This document shows, piece after piece, positions 1 to 5,098 of a stretch of 5,734 bases of DNA. Within the stretch, counting starts at the first letter, position 1. Each line of letters begins with the position of its first letter. Origin of the DNA: JBFWWW01 sp050245975 (GTDB lineage: Bacteria > Pseudomonadota > Alphaproteobacteria > Rhizobiales > Hyphomicrobiaceae); assembly GCA_050245975.1 (NCBI GenBank), contig JBFWWW010000214.1, positions 1-5,734 of the forward strand, written 5' to 3'. A model generated the notes under the pieces. It did not search any database. It was not told the DNA's origin and saw only the letters and a program-made list of their open reading frames with translations. A program made the translations under genes and the position numbers.

Positions 1-294
1 ATCATCGACGTGCGCGCCGTAGGCATGGCCCGCCGCGTAACGCGAGAACATGGGCCCCAGAATGATCTTCGGCCGCGTCGCCAGCGCGAAGAGCGCGTGC
101 GCGTGAAGCCGCGCCTCGATCGTCTCGCGCAGCGCATCGACGGCCATATCGCCTTCGGCCTGCTCGTTGTCCTTGACGCGCCGGGCGGCCCATCCCGCCG
201 TCGCCCGGCCGTCGGCGAAGCGGGCGGCGTCCAGCACCGCGCGCGCATCGGCCACCTCGGCCGCGCTCAGGACATCGCCAATCACGATCTGCAT
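1..294 (-). CDS. PKHD-type Fe(II)/2-oxoglutarate dioxygenase (YbiX/PiuC family), C-terminal part outside the window
   Basis: Only the first 98 codons are present; the gene runs off the left edge. The visible protein starts MQIVIGDVLS, continues with an ADGRATAG stretch and a VKDNEQ stretch, and ends YGAHVDD. This order matches the PKHD-type hydroxylases (E. coli YbiX, Pseudomonas PiuC), where V-K-N-N-Q lies near residue 40 and the first two iron ligands form an H-x-D motif near residue 95. Here they are H95 and D97; the distal His and the 2-oxoglutarate-binding Arg lie beyond the edge. Family members are cytoplasmic non-haem iron oxygenases, often found beside TonB-dependent siderophore receptors and iron-regulated; the substrate is generally unknown. 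The ATG at 294 is chosen because GGAG (299-302 on the complement) precedes it by 4 bases and it matches the family N-terminus. It is transcribed divergently from the gene at 427. Confidence 0.85.
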   Translation of the reverse strand, partial: MQIVIGDVLSAAEVADARAVLDAARFADGRATAGWAARRVKDNEQAEGDMAVDALRETIEARLHAHALFALATRPKIILGPMFSRYAAGHAYGAHVDD

Positions 295-426
295 GGTGCT
301 CCGGCTTTCCAAGTCCTACGGGTTCGCGCGACAATATCGCCCTTCGAGGCCCGGATCGAGGCGACCGGTCGCATGGCCCGCTGCGGCGCGCGGGCACAGG
401 ATGCCGCCCCAAATGGAGGACGCCCG
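295..426. promoter_or_regulatory. Divergent intergenic region between the dioxygenase and the exported-protein operon
   Basis: These 132 bases must hold the promoters for both flanking genes, or at least the 5' leader of the rightward pair. I cannot place a convincing -35/-10 pair on either strand. The visible structure is minor: a short inverted repeat GCGA-CAATA-TCGC at 328-340, in the only AT-richer patch of the gap, and a repeated TCGAGGC at 344-350 and 356-362 (12-bp period). Either could be an operator, but both are short enough to be chance in DNA of this composition. No Fur-box-like AT-rich palindrome is seen, although homologues of the leftward gene are often iron-controlled. Confidence 0.4.
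415..420 (+). promoter_or_regulatory. Ribosome-binding site fixing the start at 427
   Basis: GGAGGA lies 6 bases before the ATG at 427, a near-ideal Shine-Dalgarno. It decides between this start and upstream in-frame codons as far back as base 10, which would give an N-terminal extension antisense to the dioxygenase gene. Confidence 0.85.
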
Positions 427-1269
427 ATGGTAAGGATCACGCGCAAGGTCTGGGCCGGCATCGGCGCGGCGACGCTCATCGGCACGCACGCGCCCGCGAG
501 CCTCGCCCAGCACAGCATGCCGGGCATGAAGTCGGAAGCGCCTGACGCCAAGGCCGGCGGCAAAGCCGACGACAAGGCCGCCACGACGCCGGCGCAGGGC
601 GGCGAGGCCTACCTGACCGACGGCGGCCCGCGCGACACCCGCGTGCGCTACTACCGCGACATCGCGCTGATGCGCGGGCACATCCGCGTCGGCGAGGAAC
701 TCATCGCGGAGGGCCGCTGGGACGACGCCATGCCGCACTTCCTGCATCCGACGGAGGAACTCTACGTCAAGATCGAGCCGACGGTGAAGCGTTTCAAGCT
801 GCGTCCCTTCTCGCGGCCGCTGAAGGCGCTGGCGCAGACGGTCAAGGCACGGCGCTCGGAAGCGCACGCCGCCGCCCTGAAGCAGGTCGACGCCAGCCTG
901 TCGGAAGCGCTCGATGGCGTGCGCCGTTTCATGGTGCCGATGCGCCGCTTCACCGTCATCACCGCCGTCGAGGTCCTGAAGGTCGCGCTCGACGAATATT
1001 CGACCGCTATCGAGAACGGCCGCTTCGCGCTGCCGGTCGAATACCAGGACAGCCGCGGCTTCGTGTGGGAAGCAGAAGCGATGATCGAGGCCATCGCGCC
1101 GGAGCTGGAGAAAATGAACCCGGCATCCCTTGCCGGCATCCGCGCCGAGCTCAGGGCCATCAAGCTCGCCTGGCCGGCGCCGATGCCGCCCCCGGCGCCG
1201 GTCGTGCCGGAGGCGGATATCTCGAACCGCATCGACCGCATCGAGGAGCTGGCCAAGGCCTACCAGTGA
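427..1269 (+). CDS. Exported helical protein of unknown function, paired with a di-haem cytochrome gene
   Basis: The product has 280 residues. It begins with a clear Sec signal peptide: basic MVRITRK, a hydrophobic stretch to about residue 22, and a likely cleavage after S-L-A27, leaving a mature start QHSMPGM. Residues 35-60 form a low-complexity Lys/Ala/Asp-rich linker. The folded part (about 61-250) looks almost wholly helical, with recognisable blocks YLTDGGPRDTR (62-72), ALMRGHIRVGEEL (80-92), AMPHFLHPTEELY (101-113) and PVEYQDSRGFVWEAE (203-217). The tail is Pro-rich (250-262) and then a short charged helix. I do not recognise a named domain. The blocks feel like a conserved alphaproteobacterial hypothetical family; a remote relation to helical imelysin-type periplasmic proteins is conceivable, but no diagnostic motif is seen. 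His and Met in HSMPGM, MRGH and PHFLHP could bind metal, which is inference. The stop lies 20 bases before, or overlaps, the start of the MauG-like gene, so the two are probably co-transcribed. Confidence 0.85.
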   Translation: MVRITRKVWAGIGAATLIGTHAPASLAQHSMPGMKSEAPDAKAGGKADDKAATTPAQGGEAYLTDGGPRDTRVRYYRDIALMRGHIRVGEELIAEGRWDDAMPHFLHPTEELYVKIEPTVKRFKLRPFSRPLKALAQTVKARRSEAHAAALKQVDASLSEALDGVRRFMVPMRRFTVITAVEVLKVALDEYSTAIENGRFALPVEYQDSRGFVWEAEAMIEAIAPELEKMNPASLAGIRAELRAIKLAWPAPMPPPAPVVPEADISNRIDRIEELAKAYQ

Positions 1270-1289
1270 GCGCCGGCGAGGCTAAGCCG

Positions 1290-2618
1290 ATGACGCACGT
1301 GCGACGACAGGGTCTTGCGCTCGCGGCCGGTTTGGCGGCGGGCTTTCTCCTCGTCGCGGCCGTCAGCCTCGGCGGCGCGGGCGCGGCCCAGCGCGTGTCC
1401 CTTGCCCTGTTTGCACGACCGTCGTTCGTCCCCTCTCCGGCCGACAATCCCCCCTCCGCCGTCAAGGCCGCGCTCGGCAAGCGCCTGTTCGAGGACCCCG
1501 GCCTGTCGGTCAGCGGCAAGATCGCCTGCGCGTCCTGCCATGACAGCCGGCTCGCCTATGCCGACGGCACGCGCCTGAGCGCGGGCGTGACGGGCCGCCG
1601 GCTTGCACGCCACACACCGGCCCTGTGGAATCTCGCCTGGAGTCCGGCCCTTTATTGGGACGGCCGCGCCGCCAGCTTCGAGGACCAGGCCCGCTTTCCT
1701 CTCGAGCACACCGACGAGATGGGCGAGCACATCGACACGCTGAGCCGGCGCCTTGCCGGCAATCCCACCTATCAGGCCGCGTTCGCCGAAGCCTTCCCGG
1801 ATGACCCGCGCGTGACGCCGAAAAACCTGCTCAAGGCCATCGCCACGTTTGAACGCACGCTCGTTTCCCCGCCGACGCGCTTCGACCGCTGGGTCGCGGG
1901 CGAGGCTTCCGCACTCGATGCCGCCGAGCAGCGCGGCTTCGCGCTCTTCACCGGCAAGGCGCATTGCGTCACCTGCCACAGCGGCTGGGCGTTCACCGAC
2001 TACGCCTTCCACGACATCGGCCTGCCGGGCAGCGACCTCGGCCGCGGCGCCGTCATCAAGCTTTCGGTGGCGGACCACGCCTTCAAGACACCGTCGCTGC
2101 GCGAGCTGGCCTGGACCGCGCCCTACATGCACGATGGCTCGATCGACACGCTGGAGAAGGCCGTCCGCCATTACGAATCGGGCGGCATCCGGCGCCCGTC
2201 CCAGTCGCCCGACATGCCCCGGCCCTTCCAGCTCACCGTCAAGGAGCGCAACGATCTCGTCGCCTTTCTGCAGACGCTGTCGAGCGAGGACCCGCCGCAG
2301 CCCTCGCGCGAGCCCTGGGTTGCGGCCCCTGCGCCGCCGGCGCGCCCGCCCGAGGTCGTCGGCGTTTCGGCGATCAGCCAGAAGGACAAGCTGTTCCGCC
2401 CCGCGCACATCCGCATCGCGCGCGGCACGCCGCTGACGATCTTCAACGACGATACGCGCACCCACAACGTGCGCATCTTCGATCCGCGCTTCGACTACAA
2501 TTCGGGCGCGCAGGAGCCGGGGCAGTCCATCAGGATCGAATTCCCGGCGACCGGTACGTTCGAGGCCTCGTGCGGCATCCACCCGACCATGCGGCTGACG
2601 GTGGACGTCACGCCCTGA
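1290..2618 (+). CDS. MauG/cytochrome-c-peroxidase-like di-haem protein fused to a C-terminal cupredoxin domain
   Basis: The product has 442 residues and acts in the periplasm. A basic, hydrophobic N-terminus (about 1-33) is a signal peptide or membrane anchor. The di-haem domain (about 50-333) has both c-haem sites, CASCH (80-84) and CVTCH (226-230), plus the family motifs YWDGRA (122-127), FKTPSLR (265-271) and PYMHDGS (278-284). Family members reduce peroxide or perform radical oxidations through two haems; whether this one is a peroxidase or MauG-like cannot be read from sequence alone. After a Pro-rich linker (335-356) comes a cupredoxin domain (about 360-442) with a full type-1 copper set: H392 in THNVRIF and C428, H431, M434 in CGIHPTM. 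It could pass electrons to or from the haems within one chain. Start choice is uncertain. ATG 1290 has GGCGAGG 8 bases upstream. An in-frame GTG at 1266 would overlap the previous stop as GTGA and add eight residues. The gene follows the exported helical protein and converges on the receiver gene. Confidence 0.93.
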   Translation: MTHVRRQGLALAAGLAAGFLLVAAVSLGGAGAAQRVSLALFARPSFVPSPADNPPSAVKAALGKRLFEDPGLSVSGKIACASCHDSRLAYADGTRLSAGVTGRRLARHTPALWNLAWSPALYWDGRAASFEDQARFPLEHTDEMGEHIDTLSRRLAGNPTYQAAFAEAFPDDPRVTPKNLLKAIATFERTLVSPPTRFDRWVAGEASALDAAEQRGFALFTGKAHCVTCHSGWAFTDYAFHDIGLPGSDLGRGAVIKLSVADHAFKTPSLRELAWTAPYMHDGSIDTLEKAVRHYESGGIRRPSQSPDMPRPFQLTVKERNDLVAFLQTLSSEDPPQPSREPWVAAPAPPARPPEVVGVSAISQKDKLFRPAHIRIARGTPLTIFNDDTRTHNVRIFDPRFDYNSGAQEPGQSIRIEFPATGTFEASCGIHPTMRLTVDVTP

Positions 2619-2645
2619 CAACCGTCCTGATACCGTCCTGACGTC
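2604..2645. repeat. Small repeats at the convergent gene junction
   Basis: Between the convergent stops (2618 and 2659) lies a tandem direct repeat ACCGTCCTGA (2621-2630 and 2632-2641, 11-bp period). It is flanked by a 7-bp inverted repeat, GACGTCA (2604-2610) and TGACGTC (2639-2645). The inverted repeat could form a weak stem with a 28-base loop. No run of T follows on either strand, so I do not call an intrinsic terminator. The repeats may be chance or a relic of local duplication. Confidence 0.4.
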
Positions 2646-2658
2646 TTCCCTGGCGGCG

Positions 2659-3060
2659 TCAGCCGCGCGCCGCGTCGGCTTCCGCGCAGGCGGCGTGCAC
2701 CGTCGCGCACAGCACGTCGGGATTGACCGGCTTGTGCAGGATGCGCTGGTTGGAGCTTCGCCGCACCAGGACCGTGGGATAGGCCGTCACGACGACGTAG
2801 GGCACGCCGCGCTTCTCCAGCGCCGCCTGCAGCACGTCGCTGTTGCGGTCGAGCAGCACGAAATCGACCACGGCGACGTCGACCGCCACCGACTCCAGAT
2901 AGGCCATCGCGTGCGCCACATCGGCGCACAGCCCGACCACGTCGGCGCCTGCGCGGCTGACGGCATCGGCGTGATCGATGGCGATCAGCGGCTCGTCCTC
3001 GACGATCAGGACGCGCCGGCCGGCAAGCCGCTGGGGATCGATGTCGAGACCAACTCGCAC
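2659..3060 (-). CDS. Single-domain response regulator (receiver domain only), FATGUY-like
   Basis: The 133-residue protein is a complete CheY-like receiver with no output domain. Key residues are all present: acidic pocket E21-D22-E23 in VLIVEDEP, phospho-acceptor D66 in VAVVDFVLL, switch Thr92 in VPYVVVTAYP, and K110-P111 in ILHKPV. The sequence around Thr92 (P-Y-x-V-x-T-A-Y) resembles the PFxFATGY motif of alphaproteobacterial FATGUY regulators, some of which act in phosphorelays controlling the general stress response; Ala replaces the usual Gly. It therefore probably acts as a phosphate shuttle or sink, or by protein-protein contact. No cognate histidine kinase is in the window. The GTG start at 3060 is supported by AGAGG with 6-base spacing. 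An EcfG-type promoter lies upstream, so it likely has its own transcript apart from the sugar genes. Its stop converges on the cytochrome gene 40 bases away. Confidence 0.9.
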   Translation of the reverse strand: MRVGLDIDPQRLAGRRVLIVEDEPLIAIDHADAVSRAGADVVGLCADVAHAMAYLESVAVDVAVVDFVLLDRNSDVLQAALEKRGVPYVVVTAYPTVLVRRSSNQRILHKPVNPDVLCATVHAACAEADAARG

Positions 3061-3063
3061 GCA

Positions 3064-3071
3064 CCACCTCT
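3064..3071 (-). promoter_or_regulatory. Ribosome-binding site of the receiver gene
   Basis: On the minus strand AGAGGTGG occupies these bases. The AGAGG core ends 6 bases before the GTG at 3060, which supports that start codon for the receiver protein. Confidence 0.75.
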
Positions 3072-3092
3072 GGAAAAACGACGTCCACCCTC

Positions 3093-3118
3093 AACGCGGC
3101 GGGTTTGACGCCGGTTCC
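3093..3118 (-). promoter_or_regulatory. EcfG-type general-stress promoter upstream of the receiver gene
   Basis: Reading the minus strand, GGAAC (3118-3114) is followed after exactly 17 bases by CGTT (3096-3093). The known consensus for the alphaproteobacterial general-stress sigma factor EcfG (RpoE2, SigT) is GGAAC-N16/17-CGTT. Position supports function: transcription would start near 3085-3088, leaving a short leader of about 25 bases holding the ribosome-binding site of the receiver gene. The 77-base gap lies between the stop of otsB and this start. I checked the other GGAAC copies I noticed in the window and found no properly spaced CGTT. Confidence 0.7.
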
Positions 3119-3150
3119 ATGCAGAAAAAGCGGTGTTTCAGCGTGGAACC
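3113..3150 (-). repeat. Imperfect 15-bp inverted repeat at the otsB 3' end
   Basis: Bases 3113-3127 and 3136-3150 are inverted copies matching at 13 of 15 positions, with the outer seven (GGTTCCA/TGGAACC) perfect and an 8-base loop. In the otsB transcript this forms a stem-loop that includes the stop codon (3138-3140). No T-run follows in the direction of transcription, so it is not a standard intrinsic terminator; it could slow 3' exonucleases or help a Rho-type end. The distal arm also contains the -35 element GGAAC of the stress promoter, so a protein binding the palindrome would affect that promoter. Confidence 0.6.
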
Positions 3151-4022
3151 GAGGCGGCGAGCGCCTTGAGCCAGGCCAGAACGTCGGCCGGCCCGGAAAA
3201 GCGGGCTGCGTCACGGGTAAAGCAGCCGCCCGCCACCTGCAGCCCGAAGCCGCCCAGCGTCCGCGCCGCGGCAAGGGCGGTCTCGTCGCTCACGTCGTCG
3301 CCGATCATGATCGGGCGGCGGCCCGCGAACACCGGCAATTCGGACAGATATCGCAGCGCCGCACCCTTGCTCACGTGCGCGGGCATGACCTCCACCACCT
3401 TGCGCCCGCTGCACAGCACCAGGCCCAGCGGTCCGCCGTCCAGAAGCCGCTCCAGGGCCTGCTCGATCGCGGGGCCGGCATCCGGCGCGTTGCGGTAGTG
3501 CACCGCCACGCTGGAATCCTTCAGCTCGACGATGATGCCGCGCGTCATCCGGCTCACGCGCTCGATATCGGCCAGCAGCGACGAGGGGAAGGCCCGCGCC
3601 AGCCGCTCCACCGGCTGGTCCGCGGCAAGGCGCATCTCCCCGCCGTGCACGCCCGCCCCGGTCAGCTTCAGCGGCGCCAGCAGGCGATCGATTTCGACCA
3701 GCCGCCGTCCGGTGACGATCGCCAGCGCGCCGTCGAGCGCGTGTGCGAGGTGGGCGAGCGTCGCCACCAGGCCGTCCGGCACCTGCACGCCGCCCGGCGT
3801 CGTCGCGATGTCGAGCAGGGTGCCGTCGACGTCGAGGTAGAGCGCCCAGCGCCGTGTCCAGTCCGCCGGCGCGGCCGCCCCCGGTTCGGCGATGGGCCAC
3901 AGCGAGACGCCCGGCGCGGAGGGCGCGCGCGGTCGGGCCTCGCGTCCCCAGGCCGACGGCGACAGGTCGCCCGGCAGCGCCTGGCGTGCCGTCTTCTCGT
4001 CCCGCTCCGTCACATCGACCAC
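3138..4022 (-). CDS. otsB: Trehalose-6-phosphate phosphatase
   Basis: This HAD-superfamily enzyme removes phosphate from trehalose 6-phosphate, the last step of OtsA/OtsB trehalose synthesis, in the cytoplasm. All catalytic motifs are seen: motif I LYLDVDGTL with nucleophile D64 and acid/base D66, motif II VTGR (103-106), the cap motif GVHGGEMR (124-131), motif III Lys in HVSKGAALR (K219), and motif IV MIGDDVSDE with D242, D243 and D246. The product of 294 residues carries about 60 residues before motif I, longer than many OtsB proteins, and Pro/Ala-rich at 31-53. The start is either GTG 4022 (13-base overlap with the upstream kinase stop) or GTG 4013 (GTGA overlap of 4 bases); no later ATG or GTG precedes motif I. 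Overlap with the PfkB gene implies translational coupling. No otsA is in the window, so the synthase must lie elsewhere or beyond the right edge. Confidence 0.93.
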   Translation of the reverse strand: MVDVTERDEKTARQALPGDLSPSAWGREARPRAPSAPGVSLWPIAEPGAAAPADWTRRWALYLDVDGTLLDIATTPGGVQVPDGLVATLAHLAHALDGALAIVTGRRLVEIDRLLAPLKLTGAGVHGGEMRLAADQPVERLARAFPSSLLADIERVSRMTRGIIVELKDSSVAVHYRNAPDAGPAIEQALERLLDGGPLGLVLCSGRKVVEVMPAHVSKGAALRYLSELPVFAGRRPIMIGDDVSDETALAAARTLGGFGLQVAGGCFTRDAARFSGPADVLAWLKALAASVPR

Positions 4023-5098
4023 CGTCGTATCGGCGGCGGGGCACCGGCCAGCCGCTCCTCGAGCTGCTCGCGCCGCAGCAGCCCGTTCTGCGTATCGACA
4101 TAGCCGACCACCGAGGCCGCGTTCAGCGTTGCCGCGCGCAGAGCGTCCTCCGGCGGGCGCCCGAGCGCGATGAAGGCGGTGTAGGTGGCGGTGAACGCAT
4201 CGCCCGCGCCCGCCGTGCCGGCCACATGCGTCTGCACCGACGGGCAGTAGAGGATCGCATCCTTCAGCCCGATGAACGCACCCGCCCTGCCGGCCGTCAC
4301 CAGCACATGGGCGGGGCCGAGCGACCGGACGGCGCGCAGGAAGGCGAGCAGGCTCATGTCGAAGCCGCCGCCCGACAGGCCCCGGCTGGCAAGCAGGGGA
4401 ACATCGCCGTCGCCCTCGAACGGCAGGGCCGGGCCGCCCTCGCCGAAGCGGGCCACGAGGCTCGGCACCATCACGTCGGCTTCGGTGTGGTTGATGGCCA
4501 GGATGTCGATCTTGGACAGCGCGTCCTGGAACGCGCCGCCGCGCGCGGACAGCTGGCGCACGCCCGGGTTGGCCGCCACCAGCGCGCCGTTCGCCTTGGC
4601 CCGCGCGATGATGCCCGGAAAGCAGTCCGCCGACTGGTTCGACAGGTTGGCGATGTAGACGAGGTCGGCCGCGAAGGCTTCCCGTCTGAGCTCGCTCTCC
4701 TCCAGCAGCGTGTTGGCGCCGCGGAACGTGAAGACGCCCGCGTTGCGGTCATGCGAGGAGAGCAGCACGGATGCCCCCGTCGGCGCCCGCCTGTCGCGCA
4801 TGATCCAGCGCGTCGAGACGCCTTCCTCCATCAGCCGCGCCAGGATGGTTTCGGCGCGGTCGTCCTGGCCGAGCTTCACGAGAGCGGCGACGTCGAGGCC
4901 GAGCCGCGCCATCGCCACAGCCGTGTTCACGGCGCCGCCGCCGCAATGGGTGGAGATTTCGACCGCTTCCGTCTTGCGCCCCTCCTCCAGCAGGAGAAAG
5001 GAGCTGTCGGCGTTGAGCATCGTCATGCGCTCGATGCGCGCGCTGTCGATGATGGCGATGGTGTCGATCATCGCGCCGCCAACAGTCAGCACCTTCAT
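4010..5098 (-). CDS. PfkB/ribokinase-family sugar kinase, substrate unknown
   Basis: The 362-residue protein phosphorylates a sugar or nucleoside-like substrate with ATP in the cytoplasm. Visible family signatures are the N-terminal VGGAMIDTI strand, signature 1 around HCGGGAVNTAVAMARLG (51-67; binds the substrate), the N203-x-x-E206 metal/phosphate motif in NHTEAD, and signature 2 GTAGAGDAF (294-302) with an anion hole and catalytic base D300. Family specificity ranges over ribose, fructose, tagatose-6-P, adenosine and others and cannot be read here. ATG 5098 is chosen because the protein then begins MKVLTVGG as family members do, and because it overlaps the upstream stop as ATGA. An upstream in-frame start would add 15 residues lying inside the glucokinase gene. 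Its stop overlaps otsB. Residues 220-250 hold a Gly-rich insertion-like stretch between the NxxE motif and the C-terminal core. Confidence 0.9.
   Translation of the reverse strand: MKVLTVGGAMIDTIAIIDSARIERMTMLNADSSFLLLEEGRKTEAVEISTHCGGGAVNTAVAMARLGLDVAALVKLGQDDRAETILARLMEEGVSTRWIMRDRRAPTGASVLLSSHDRNAGVFTFRGANTLLEESELRREAFAADLVYIANLSNQSADCFPGIIARAKANGALVAANPGVRQLSARGGAFQDALSKIDILAINHTEADVMVPSLVARFGEGGPALPFEGDGDVPLLASRGLSGGGFDMSLLAFLRAVRSLGPAHVLVTAGRAGAFIGLKDAILYCPSVQTHVAGTAGAGDAFTATYTAFIALGRPPEDALRAATLNAASVVGYVDTQNGLLRREQLEERLAGAPPPIRRWSM

Noticed and set aside
328..340. GCGA-CAATA-TCGC as an operator in the divergent gap
   Set aside because: Four-base arms are too short to stand out from chance in this sequence; it is kept only as a remark on the intergenic region.
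2..412. Minus-strand open frame of 136 codons at the left edge
   Set aside because: It is out of frame with the dioxygenase, which shows clear family motifs; the alternative translation is Arg/Gly-rich low complexity typical of high-GC shadow frames.
10..426. In-frame N-terminal extension of the exported protein gene back to base 10
   Set aside because: It is antisense to the dioxygenase, its translation is Arg-rich and featureless, and the ATG at 427 has an ideal ribosome-binding site and opens directly into a signal peptide.
1260..2621. Long minus-strand open frame of 453 codons opposite the cytochrome gene
   Set aside because: The plus strand encodes an intact di-haem and cupredoxin protein; the antisense product is Arg/Ala/Gly-rich with no domain.
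3145..3149. GGAAC on the plus strand as a second EcfG promoter pointing right
   Set aside because: No CGTT occurs 16 or 17 bases downstream and no plus-strand gene follows; this copy is explained by the inverted repeat.
3113..3150. Intrinsic terminator for the sugar-kinase operon
   Set aside because: The hairpin overlaps the stop codon and no T-run follows in the direction of transcription, so I report it only as an inverted repeat.
3105..4103. Plus-strand open frame of 332 codons opposite otsB
   Set aside because: It is a shadow of otsB; the HAD motifs lie on the other strand and the product shows only biased composition.
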